NCBI RefSeq assembly: GCF_004359215.1
Contig: NC_090627.1
Location: 195,793 to 219,719, forward strand
DNA from: Bremia lactucae
Lineage: Eukaryota > Oomycota > Peronosporomycetes > Peronosporales > Peronosporaceae
DNA: 23,927 bases
Direction: 5' to 3'
Made by a program: the position numbers and the translations under genes. The notes under the pieces are model-generated. The model worked only from the letters and a program-made list of their open reading frames with translations. It was not told the DNA's origin and did not search any database. This document shows positions 1 to 8,576 of this stretch, piece by piece (position 1 is the first letter of the stretch; every line of letters starts with the position of its first letter).

Positions 1-433
1 ACATCCACAAGGGTTGGTCACAAATGTGCACCACACCCGAGTGTTGGGTCTAATTACTATTATTTAGTAATTGACCATCCCCTTAAGTACACCAAATAAA
101 CTTAACGGGGACTGTGTAACATTAGGGCAACTTTAGCCCGTTACAGGATATACCTTAGAAAGGCTTCTACCTCTTACAGATCAATGCGCAAGCCTTAGGA
201 AGGCACTTAACGCATTAAGATAAAAAGGAACTGCACTTCATTTAATTTTAAATCTAAAACCTTACCCTAGCTAATGAAAAATCGATTTTGGCCGCCAGAT
301 TTTATCTGGCGGCGACCACATTTGTTTCCCATAATAAATGGGATTTATGTAAAGAACTATTTTAAAATTAGATAAAAGGGTATTTTACCCATAAAGTAAA
401 TGTGGTTCTCCAACCGATGTGTGCCCCATTACA
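1..433. repeat. Hairpin-rich, probably LTR-derived sequence
   Basis: I see no gene here. The stretch is AT-rich and made of perfect inverted repeats: 52-59 with 65-72 (8 bp, extended by GGTC 47-50 with GACC 73-76 across a one-base bulge); TGTAAC 115-120 plus GGGC 125-128 with GCCC 136-139 plus GTTACA 140-145; 291-300 with 304-313 (10 bp, three-base loop); an outer stem 315-323 with 398-406 (9 bp) enclosing 327-332 with 338-343 and 378-382 with 386-390. It closes with GTGCCCCATTACA at 421-433, very like the last 13 bases of the LTRs at 21739 and 22211. The body may be an LTR starting at TGTAAC (115). However, the flanks of 115-433 show no target duplication, so the left boundary and the solo or partial status are unproven. 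Confidence 0.4.
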
Positions 434-641
434 GTATAGGAATTCTCATATCTTAACAAAATATTTTATGGTAGGAGGAATTTGTTCATTAAAGGTGTTT
501 TATCATAACGAAGTGCCGAGGGCACGCTCAGGGGTTCAGCTTCCTCATTGGCTGTAGTGGCACCCATCTTGGTAAATAAGATGTTTTGTAAAATGAGCCA
601 AACGAGATAATTGGACTGAAAACCTCGATAGTCGTCACTGT

Positions 642-648
642 CCATTCT
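642..648 (+). promoter_or_regulatory. Possible oomycete initiator (Inr) before ferrochelatase
   Basis: CCATTCT fits the oomycete initiator pattern YCAYTYY and lies only nine bases before the ATG at 657. If transcription starts here, the leader would be very short and no upstream coding exon could exist. Seven degenerate bases are weak evidence on their own. Confidence 0.25.
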
Positions 649-656
649 ACTTACCA

Positions 657-1973
657 ATGTCTTCTGCTCGCGCCGCTGCCAAGAAGGCGCCCACGGCCAT
701 TGCAATGTTAAACATGGGCGGTCCTTCCACTCTCCCTGAAGTGCAAAGCTTCCTTACCAATCTCTTCACTGACCCGGAGCTAATTCCGATGGGCCCCGTG
801 CAGAAGTACGTCGGTCCTTGGGTAGCACAGCGTCGCACGCCAAAAATTACAAGCCAGTATGCGCAGATCGGCGGTGGGTCGCCCATTCTCAAGTGGACCA
901 ACATCCAGGGTGAAAACATGTGCAAAATTCTCGACGCAATACGTCCAAAGGTGAAAGAGCTCTGCTCATGAAAGCCTGCTAATTAGTAAATTACATCTCA
1001 GCTTGCTATTAATTTATAGAGCGCGCCGCACAAGCATTACGTCTTTTTCCGCTACGCCGATCCTTTGACTGAGCAGTCGCTGATGCAAATGAAAGAAGAC
1101 GGTGTTACTCGTGCTATCGCATTTTCCCAGTACCCCCAATGGTCGTGCACGACGTCGGGTTCGAGCATGAATCACTTGTGGCGCGAGCTCGACCGTCTAA
1201 ATATGAAGAATGATTTTCAATGGTCTCTTGTTGATCGCTGGAACACGCATCCAGGATATATCTCGGCGCTTGTGAATCGTGTCAAGTTGGGACTAGAGCA
1301 GTACGCACCGGAAGACCGAGACAAGGTGATTATCATGTTTTCGGCCCACTCCGTGCCCATGAAAACAGTGTACAAAGGTGATGCGTATGTGAACGAGATT
1401 GCCGCTACAGCCGACCGTGTGATGAAGCAGCTAGCTGGAAAGAATCCCCATATTCTTTGCTGGCAGTCCAAGGTTGGTTATTTGCCATGGATGGGACCAA
1501 GTACTAGCGACGTGATTGCGCGCTATGGAAAGCAGGGACACAAGTGCGTTTAGACTAAAATTTGTTTTGTTTTCTTGAATTCATACTGAATGTGTTTCAT
1601 TTTACTACGACAGGTACGTGATGGCTGTGCCAATTGCTTTCACGTCGGATCACATTGAGACACTGTACGAGATCGACATTGAGTATGGGGAGGAAGCGGA
1701 AGCTGCTGGTATCACGGTACGCAATGTTATAATGGCCGTACTGGCGACTTCGCTTGGCTTATGCTTTTTGACTTCTATGTGCAGCACTTTAAGCGATGTC
1801 CATCCCTTAACGATGAGCCTTTGCTGTTCAAGGCACAGGCTGACATTGTGAAGGAACACCTGGATACAAATGCGCTGCATTCGCCGACTTATCCTCTCAA
1901 TTGTGCAAACTGCACGAATCCCATGTGCCGCAGCATCGTAAATCCAATCTTGCCGTACAAAAAGCTTTTATAA
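657..1973 (+). CDS. Ferrochelatase, [2Fe-2S] eukaryotic type (4 exons)
   Basis: This enzyme inserts Fe2+ into protoporphyrin IX, the last step of haem synthesis, normally at the matrix face of the mitochondrial inner membrane. The proposed exons are 657-950, 1020-1543, 1614-1716 and 1785-1973, all GT-AG, giving 369 residues in one frame. Visible family motifs are MLNMGGP near the N-terminus, [20 protein letters not shown] with the catalytic His, WQSKVG, and [16 protein letters not shown] with the conserved acidic residues. The Cys in [12 protein letters not shown] plus the C-terminal CANCTNPMC match the four [2Fe-2S] ligands of the animal enzyme. Only about a dozen residues precede the catalytic core. 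They are Ala/Lys/Arg-rich but short for a mitochondrial presequence, and the frame upstream is open only back to a stop at 594 with no further ATG, so an extra 5' exon is possible. The enzyme identity is near certain; the exact start is not. Confidence 0.93.
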
Positions 1974-2084
1974 TGCGCTGTCACCGACCAAAATTCCGAA
2001 AATGCGATTGTAGACAATTTAAATTTTTATATCTTGTCTATCAATTTACTTGCTTGACAATGCTGTCCTCCCAAAAGCGTCTTC

Positions 2085-2737
2085 ATGAGTGTCAAGGCCA
2101 AAACGCGCCACACGGCACGAGTACTTGAAGCAGCTAGTCAATGAGTTTAAGTACACGCCTGACTTTCAACGCAAAGAGGGAGTCACCGCAGATCTGGCCA
2201 ATTTTGCCTATGATCCCATCAATTACACGTCACATGGGCGTCTTCGCATAATGGATCTTTTCCTTGGCATCTTGAACAATGACCGAGAAGCTAAAAACTT
2301 CAAGGATTCCAAGAAATTGTCTGTGGAGGACCCTTCCCCGTCCATCTTGTCGCGCCGTGTGCAAAAAGAACAATCTGGTGGAATTTGCATTGGTAGGCAT
2401 TTCTAACTGCATACTTGACGCAACTCTACAGCAGCAATTCACCAAAAGCGACGGTGTCGAGATTGTTACCCCCTACATCCTTGAAGTCTCGCTCGAGCGT
2501 GTGCCAACGACCTCTTCGGAGCGTAACGTTACCGTCTCAGCTGTCACGATTGCGTATTTTCTATTAAATTTAAGTGCGTTGGCCAAAATCACTATTGAAA
2601 GATTGAAAGCCAAGATGCAGGCACTGCAAAGCCATTGCACAGTGCCAATCAGTAACACAGCAGATTGTAGCGGAAAATCGTACTTAATTAAATATCAAAC
2701 GACTTTTTCGACCGCAACGCTACAAGATGATGTTTAA
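2085..2737 (+). CDS. ARMC7-like armadillo-repeat protein, 5' end broken or misread
   Basis: The product resembles ARMC7, a small armadillo-repeat protein reported with splicing factors in animals. Key matches are YLKQLVNEF, LANFAYDPINY, RIMDLFLGIL and LVEFALVGISNC, in the family's order. Coding frame 2089-2322 joins frame 2369-2737 through a 46-base GT-AG intron (2323-2368), which keeps the frame. The start is a problem. The reading frame of YLKQL has a TGA at 2086-2088 and no ATG before it, while the ATG at 2085 is one frame away and hits a stop after 19 codons. Either one base is gained or lost near 2110-2116, or an unrecognised exon precedes. The extreme C-terminus (after about 2660) looks unlike the family, and the stop lies inside the next gene. 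This may be a decaying gene or an assembly error. Confidence 0.68.
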
Positions 2738-3710
2738 TTGGGGTGACGACGAGTTGCAGTTGCTGCTGGAGACAATCAAGCATTTTTTGCTCGGCATCAA
2801 TGTGTTTCTGCTCCTCACTGCAGCCCTCGTCTTTTGCGCACCTTTGGTCGATTTAAACTCGGCAACTCTGTTGGCTGCGCCACATTTGAAGCGTGCGTTG
2901 ATCGTAACGGCGCATCCGGATGATGAAAGCATGTTCTTCCTGCCGCTCATGCACTCGCTCCAGCAGCAATCAAAAGATCCCAACAATAAATGGCAAACGC
3001 ACTTGTTATGTCTTTCGCGAGGAAACTTTGACGGACTGGGGCATGTTAGGGTGAAGGAGCTTGAAGCTTGCGCAACATACATTGGCCTTGCAACAGATCG
3101 CGTCAGCATTCTAGACGACCCCACGTTGCAAGATGGAATAAAAAATTATTGGAACATAGCGCATATTGCAACTATTGTGACAGAGTATATTCTGAAACAC
3201 AAGATCGATGCGGTGAGGATTGATGCCTAGAATGAGGAAGGACGCAAAGACAATCTGACGCATTGGATTCTTTTGTAATTGTAGGTCTTTACATTCGACA
3301 ACTATGGCGTGTCAGGACATGCGAATCACATTGCAACACACGATGGCGTAAAGCAAGCCGTTCGGGAACTTAATCACACGTGTGCGAAAGCAGAATCAGA
3401 AACGACCACTGTGCGTGGATGGGCTCTTGAGAGTACGAACATAGTGCGTAAATACGTGGGCTTGTTGGACACGGCACTGTCGTACTGGCACTCACGCCAC
3501 CAAGAGAATCACGAGAAAGAGAGACCATTTGTATTCATCTTTCGTCCGCGGTGGAACTACAATGCAATGGCTATGCATCAGAGCCAATTCGTGTGGTACC
3601 GTCGCCTCTTTGTCATCTTCTCGCGCTATACCTTTATCAACACCTTTCGACCGATACTGTCAGTTGACACTGCCACTAGAAGAACAGCAGAGCAAAAAAA
3701 AGTGCAATAA
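2727..3710 (+). CDS. N-acetylglucosaminylphosphatidylinositol de-N-acetylase (PIG-L, 2 exons)
   Basis: PIG-L removes the acetyl group from GlcNAc-PI, the second step of GPI-anchor synthesis, on the cytosolic face of the ER. Exons 2727-3212 and 3285-3710 flank a 72-base intron (GTGAGG...TTGTAG), giving 303 residues. An N-terminal hydrophobic segment (about residues 18-38, NVFLLLTAALVFC) would be the ER anchor. The zinc motif AHPDDE follows at about 62-67, then LLCLSRGNFDG, the second metal motif GVSGHANH across the splice junction region, and the family's C-terminal signature with RKYVGLLD, WYRRLFVIFSRY and IN. All expected active-site motifs are intact. The ATG at 2727 (or 2730) lies 11 bases upstream of the ARMC7-like stop, so the two coding regions overlap on the same strand, which is odd for separate eukaryotic transcripts. 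Confidence 0.92.
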
Positions 3711-3861
3711 ACAACTCCTATATTTACGGACACTACAGAAATACGATACTTAAATACAAGGAGCACTTAAACGCCGCGTCGTATATCAATTGATTTCTTT
3801 CTCTTCAAACGGCCTGTGCCAAAAGCATGGTTCTAATAAGAGAAAAAAGATAGAAAACGTA

Positions 3862-4890
3862 TCACGACGTACTTAAGACCGCTGCAGCACGGCGCCGTTC
3901 GTCGGGTGGATCCCGCATCAATTCTTCTAGACTCGTAGCAACACTGAGAGGCGTCTTTGCATCTCATTTCTCGTTGCAATCACCAAGTGGCTTGTTAATT
4001 AAATTTATATTTTGCGGTTGCTTGTGCAAAGTGCATTGACCAGTACGCAATCGATCAATTGCCACGCGAGCGTGAGATCCGCACACCAGCCTCAACTTTA
4101 CCTCGCCTCGTGTAATAGCTGAAACATATCCATAGAAATCCTGTTCACTAAGCTGAGACTTGAGAATTACAGCCTCTCCTATACCAATAGTCTCGTGTAT
4201 AAGGTCGCCGTCTTTCTTGCCAAGACGCAACTTCTGTCCGTCCTCATCAACTGCCACGTGCTTACTCGAATCTTTGCACTCCTTTGAAGCCAATTTCATC
4301 TCCTTATCACGTGCTCGACATTTTTGCAGCTTCTCACGCTCATTCATGACATCGGTCACGATTCTTGTCGGGGTCGGGAGCACACCGTTCGACAAGTGCT
4401 TGAAATTAAACGTTCTCATCGTCTGCTTCCGAGATCGTGTCAACTGCATTTCAAGAAACTTAGGACTAAGATTTTTTCCCTTCAGCATCGTAAAATCATT
4501 GACTGCGTGATCCTCGACGTTGCGTTTTGTTGGCATTTCGTCCAAAGCCTTTAGTCGCTTCTCGACCCTTGCTCGTCTTCGCCTCGTTTCGTTAAGCAAC
4601 CTGCATTTTAACTTCTTCAATTCTTCCTGATATTCGTCTTCCGCCTGCTGTAGATCAAATTCCAGCAGGCTAAGTGCATCTTGCTGAGAGAATTGTAGCT
4701 GCTTCTGTGCCACCTCCACCTCGCGAGCCCTGTCTGTTTCGAAAGGCTTGCAATGCCTCACAAATTCATCTAAATCTCCTGCACTCAACTTTTCTTGCTG
4801 CTGCAGCACACGATCGATGCTTTCCTGATAGATCTGGCGCTCGAGCTCCAGCAGCTCGCGCACGTTCAGTGCGCGGCGATTGGCTTTCAT
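3862..4890 (-). CDS. Sds3/BRMS1-family subunit of a Sin3-type histone deacetylase complex (2 exons)
   Basis: Sds3-like proteins hold the Sin3-HDAC co-repressor complex together. The first 110 residues are a charged coiled coil typical of the family (LELERQIYQESIDRVLQQQE, then an acidic/basic helix ending RRRRARVEKRLKAL). Residues about 230-285 (ILKSQLSEQDFYGYVSAITR to IDRLRTG) look like the Tudor-like C-terminal domain seen in Sds3 relatives. Read without splicing, the frame stops at 3964. I prefer a 78-base AT-rich intron (4040 to 3963, GTCAAT...ATGAG, with a TTAATTAAC branch-like site). This leads to a last exon 3962-3862 encoding TPLSVATSLEELMRDPPDER and a stop, 316 residues in total. A donor six bases upstream (4046) would also keep the frame. 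The gene is divergent from nicastrin, 115 bases away. Confidence 0.78.
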
Positions 4891-5005
4891 GAGACCAAAG
4901 TTTTAAAAACCTTCCATTCGTCATACTTGCTAACAGACAATCTTTTTATCTGGCCTGAACATGCCAAATCTCAGTTTTCAGCCAGTTCCAGCTCAAATTG
5001 AAATC
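4891..5005. promoter_or_regulatory. Shared divergent promoter, Sds3-like gene and nicastrin
   Basis: Only 115 bases separate the ATG at 4890 (minus) from the ATG at 5006 (plus), so both promoters must lie here or within the first codons. Near-matches to the oomycete initiator occur (TCCATTCG around 4913), but none is exact. An upstream in-frame ATG at 4961 would place a polar stretch before the signal peptide and is less likely to be used. Confidence 0.4.
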
Positions 5006-7174
5006 ATGAAATTCTTCGGCGTATCGTCGCTGGCGTTGCTGGGGCTCCGTCTGCGCGGTGCCGCGGGATCGTCCATGACTGCAGGAGAGCCGGAGCATCT
5101 TATGGCAGAAGGTGGAAAGTGTGTGCGTCTCTTCCATTCTGGCGGAAGCACTGGTTGCCGTAGCCTGACTGCTTCGGATATGGTCCCATTGTACCCGATC
5201 ACAAGTGTTGATGAGCTCCAGAGTTTTGTCTCTGGTACAGCCAAGCATCAGGATGAAAACTCAAAGTATGTGTTAGTAATGGATGAATCGTATTTGAGCT
5301 ATGATGCCATGGCGTCTGGAATCAAGCGCATTGGAGGGCTTTTAATCTACACGAACTCGATCAATGCTTCATTTGATGCATCAACGCCTCAGGGAGAAGG
5401 CACTGTCGATAAAAATTTAAACCCGTTTGCTAACGACAATTATACGTGGAATCCAACAGGCAATGGATTGCTTACCAAGTCAATGCCATTTCCCGTCGTA
5501 ATGCTGCAAAATGCTTCCGTTGGAGCAGAGTTTACGAAACGTGCTCAAATGAACCTTAAAAACCATGAAGGAGCGACGTACAAAGCGTTTATGAACTTTT
5601 ACTTTGGACCAGAAGAGATGAACTCAGTCAAGTGTTTGTCTTTCAAGAATGTCTATGGCGACCGTAGTCCAAAGTGTGACCCCATTGGTGGACAGAGTTC
5701 GTGGTCGATGAGGGGAAGTCTCGACGCAACCGAGATTGTCATGGTTATGGCAGGTATGGATGCCACTTCACTATCTCAGGATCTCGCGCCAGGAGCCAAT
5801 ACAGGAGCGTCAGGCATTGTGGCTCTACTAGCGGCGGCACATGCGCTTAAAAGTCTGCCCAACTCGGCCTTCGACAAGAAAGTCGTGTTTGCAGCTTTTC
5901 AAGCCGAAAAGTTTGGATTTGTTGGATCGAGAAAGTTTCTGTCGGACTTGAAAAAATTTACCACAAACCGTAACGAAGCATGCGCGTATCCCGTAAAGGA
6001 CTCTTCGTCGCCCATGGGCGCGAGTTTTTGCACATCTCCAATGCTCAGTAGCTTAGAGTTTGCCAATTTGCAGCTCGCTAATATTTCGTACGCAATTGCT
6101 GTTGACCAAGTGGGGATTTTGCCTTCATCCGGTACCTTAACGCTGCATGTAAATCCACGCGCAAATGACTCTACTTCTCTTGTGAACGCTTTCTTAAAGG
6201 CTCCATCGGCTTCTTCAGCTGTTATTGAGGGCAAAACGGGATCACTTCCCCCTACTCCACTGTCTTCGTTTGTAAATGATGCAGAATTTGGTCAGCGTGA
6301 GCTTGTGGCTGCTGTGCTTGCTGGATACGATGAGAGTTACAGTTCTGAGAAGACGTACAATAGTCGACATGATGAATTCATTGGTCTGAACGTCGACGCT
6401 GTTGTGCAGGCTGCCCAGATTTTAGCTGAGAGCGTATTGATGCTTGCTTCGAGTAATGCGACTAGTGCACAGATGAATGCGATCGAAGTGAACGCTTCGC
6501 TCGTACAGTCGATGCTATCGTGCATCACTTTGGACTGGAACTGTGATTTGATGAAGCGTTACTCGCAATACATGGTGACTACATTGATTGAGTACCTAAG
6601 TCTGACGGATTCCGCGATGCCGTCGTATTCGGAACCGGCGACGTTGTACCCAGGTGCTATTAATCGTGATCGTTCTATGCTTGTTTTGAAAAAGAGCGAC
6701 AATACGCTCTACTCTCTTTACAACGAATCGTGGTCGGATGATGAAAACGCTGTGCGGCTCTTTCCGAATGCTTACGAAGTCTTCACACGCGCTTTCCTTG
6801 CGTCGGCCATGGTGCCTTACGCTACTGCTGAAGCTTCTGCTACGTGCAAACAAACACAAGAGTGCATTGACGGCGGAAAAGGCATGGAGTGCGTCTACCC
6901 TGGCATCTGCGCCAAAAAGAGCGCGTTTCATCATGAAGCGAGCTCACCAGGGATTGAGCGCACGGCAACATTGTCCCAGTACGATATTGTGAATTCATCG
7001 ATGCCAATATGGGCCGAGCCACAGTGGTCCACGGATATTGGCGGCTACTCGTTTCCAGATCCTGGTGCTTGGATCGGTTGGATTACGCTTGCCATTGGTT
7101 TGATTGTAACAGGATGTGGCGTTGGAGTGTCTTTGATGATGCTAAGAAGTGTGCAGAAAATGAAGCTGATGTAG
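5006..7174 (+). CDS. Nicastrin, gamma-secretase subunit (single exon)
   Basis: Nicastrin is the large glycoprotein of gamma-secretase; its lumenal domain screens substrates for presenilin. From the ATG at 5006 the protein has 722 residues, close to the family's about 700. It has a signal peptide (MKFFGVSSLALLGLRLRG), a first conserved region with paired Cys (CVRLFHSGGSTGC), and a large M28-peptidase-like fold. It ends in one membrane span (about 688-712, WIGWITLAIGLIVTGCGVGV) with a short basic tail. Family landmarks are WSMRGSLDATEIVMVMAGMD, APGANTGASG, FQAEKFGFVGS (human QGETFDYIGS, so the gatekeeping Glu is kept but DYIGS reads GFVGS) and YNSRHDE. Several N-x-S/T sites are present, as expected for a glycoprotein. 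An in-frame ATG at 4961 adds 15 polar residues before the signal peptide. I chose 5006 because it puts the hydrophobic core at the N-terminus. Confidence 0.93.
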   Translation: MKFFGVSSLALLGLRLRGAAGSSMTAGEPEHLMAEGGKCVRLFHSGGSTGCRSLTASDMVPLYPITSVDELQSFVSGTAKHQDENSKYVLVMDESYLSYDAMASGIKRIGGLLIYTNSINASFDASTPQGEGTVDKNLNPFANDNYTWNPTGNGLLTKSMPFPVVMLQNASVGAEFTKRAQMNLKNHEGATYKAFMNFYFGPEEMNSVKCLSFKNVYGDRSPKCDPIGGQSSWSMRGSLDATEIVMVMAGMDATSLSQDLAPGANTGASGIVALLAAAHALKSLPNSAFDKKVVFAAFQAEKFGFVGSRKFLSDLKKFTTNRNEACAYPVKDSSSPMGASFCTSPMLSSLEFANLQLANISYAIAVDQVGILPSSGTLTLHVNPRANDSTSLVNAFLKAPSASSAVIEGKTGSLPPTPLSSFVNDAEFGQRELVAAVLAGYDESYSSEKTYNSRHDEFIGLNVDAVVQAAQILAESVLMLASSNATSAQMNAIEVNASLVQSMLSCITLDWNCDLMKRYSQYMVTTLIEYLSLTDSAMPSYSEPATLYPGAINRDRSMLVLKKSDNTLYSLYNESWSDDENAVRLFPNAYEVFTRAFLASAMVPYATAEASATCKQTQECIDGGKGMECVYPGICAKKSAFHHEASSPGIERTATLSQYDIVNSSMPIWAEPQWSTDIGGYSFPDPGAWIGWITLAIGLIVTGCGVGVSLMMLRSVQKMKLM

Positions 7175-7272
7175 ACGCGCACGCATCACACTCAATATAA
7201 GAAAACAAAAAACGAAAAAGTGTAAAATGTAGATAGATAGATTCATGACTGTCTATTACCCATAATAATCAT

Positions 7273-7530
7273 GTGCTAGAAGTCTCCAATCTTCTAGTAC
7301 AGCGCCGGTCTCGGCGGTGATTCGTGGCACACTTCTAAAGGTAACGAGTCTCCGCTAAACTCTAGTGTAAATAGTTCAAGACAGGCATGTAATCGAGCCC
7401 CTTAGCACTGTTGCCGTGCCTCTATGCTCACGCATAGCTAAGGCATACAATTGACGTCTAAAAGCGTTTAACACCTTGAGGCGTGGTGGGCTGCAAGCCT
7501 CAGGAAACGGCGTCGTTTCGCTCACACCAC
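7273..7530. other. Cluster of perfect hairpins, possible structured RNA
   Basis: No coding frame is convincing here. The stretch is dense in inverted repeats: 7273-7282 with 7291-7300 (10 bp, one G-T pair); 7303-7307 with 7312-7316; CTATGC 7422-7427 with GCATAG 7432-7437 nested inside TGCC 7417-7420 with GGCA 7442-7445; and an outer stem GTGGTG 7483-7488 with CACCAC 7525-7530 enclosing GGCT/AGCC (7489-7499) and GAAACG/CGTTTC (7504-7519). The last set forms a three-way junction. I found no match to tRNA, rRNA, U1, U2, U4, U5, U6 or SRP motifs. It may be a non-coding RNA, a nicastrin 3' UTR structure, or a repeat remnant. Confidence 0.35.
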
Positions 7531-8529
7531 AGATGCGTGATGCAGATAGTGCTCATCAGGAACCAAATTCGTCTCCACACCTGCTCGCCTGCCGTGGCAT
7601 CATCTTAAAATCTCTCGAGCAGCAAAAAAAAGTGTAAATTCTGATGAGTACCCGAACTATTTGGACAATGCGTGCAAAGGCCATAAAGAGAAATTTCGAG
7701 AAGGAACAAAATGACCAAAGCATGCCCTGCATCCTTTGGTCTTAAAATCTGGCTTTTATCTGTACACAATGTAATGCCATTCATAATTTTAAGTCAAGTA
7801 CATATTTGCCTAAACTTTTCAATTTCTTTAAAATGAAGTGGAAGCGGATATTGACCAATTACAACAAGGCATATTGCATTTACAATCGCAGACGTTAGTC
7901 AATAGCACGATTGTATGACAACAGCAACAATCTGTAGTGCATACTTGACGACCAAACATGCATAGAATTGGCTGAGGGAAATATAAGCGCAAAACTTTAC
8001 GAATAAATTTTTCTTGACTAGGTCAAAAAACTTCAGTTCCGCATCGGTTGCTTTGACCATCGCTTTTTTTTCTCTAAAATGTTAATGTAAGAAAGCCTTG
8101 TCGTTATTGTTTCTTACGTTCGTGGCATCGTTGAATTGCAATATAGCCGCCATTCGATTGACATGAGCCATTATTGAGATCTCGAGCGCTAGCTTAATTT
8201 AATTGTCTAAATTTGCTCGTTTGTATCAAGCTCGTCGTCATTTATTGAATATGCATTCCCTTCAAGCACAACATTCAACACTGATAGATTATGATCACTG
8301 TTAAAGTGGTGCTGGAACAATTTATCGTTGTTTTTTCTAGTTGTACCACTGCGAATTGTTTTCTTCACTTGTGTAAGTAACCTCATTTTAGGGCGAATCC
8401 AGGACCAGGTCACGAAAACTGTGTGCACATAGAGCCGGAGTAGAACAACGGAGCGGCATTTATTATGCAATACATCGTCTCGACATCACACTTGGTCATT
8501 TGCCTCATTAAATTCCTCCCTCTCCTCGC
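7531..8529. other. Intergenic stretch without a recognisable gene
   Basis: About 1 kb of AT-rich sequence lies between the hairpin cluster and the FYVE gene promoter. The only sizeable open frame is 8470-8207 on the minus strand (87 codons), which has no recognisable motif, no domain-like pattern and no intron support. I see no tRNA, repeat array or transposon terminus. Confidence 0.5.
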
Positions 8530-8548
8530 CTTCATTTTACATTCGAGA
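8530..8548 (+). promoter_or_regulatory. Oomycete core promoter (Inr plus FPR) of the FYVE gene
   Basis: CTTCATTTTACATTCGAG closely follows the oomycete core-promoter pattern: an initiator of YCAYTYY type (TCATTTT, 8532-8538) followed directly by a CAWTT flanking promoter region (CATTC). It lies about 40 bases before the ATG at 8577, a normal leader length in this group, and supports both the start choice and the organism call. Confidence 0.6.
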
Positions 8549-8576
8549 CTCTGCAACCTCGCCGACAGCAGCCAGT

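Noticed and set aside
115..433. Complete solo LTR with defined ends
   Set aside because: TGTAAC and ATTACA ends are suggestive, but the flanks (GACTG and GTATA) are not duplicates, so I report only an LTR-like repeat.
466..705. 79-codon minus-strand frame across the ferrochelatase start
   Set aside because: It overlaps the conserved first exon of ferrochelatase and has no recognisable features.
7388..7398. TGTAATCGAGC resembling the Alu-domain motif of SRP RNA
   Set aside because: The expected downstream GGGAGG element and long helix are missing; the match is likely chance.
7641..7660. CTGATGAG followed by CGAAC, reminiscent of a hammerhead ribozyme core
   Set aside because: The bases between do not pair as stem II, and the following GAAA box is absent.
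8207..8470. 87-codon open frame on the minus strand between nicastrin and the FYVE gene
   Set aside because: It has no motif, no splice-linked neighbours and a composition like AT-rich non-coding DNA; I cannot support it as a gene.
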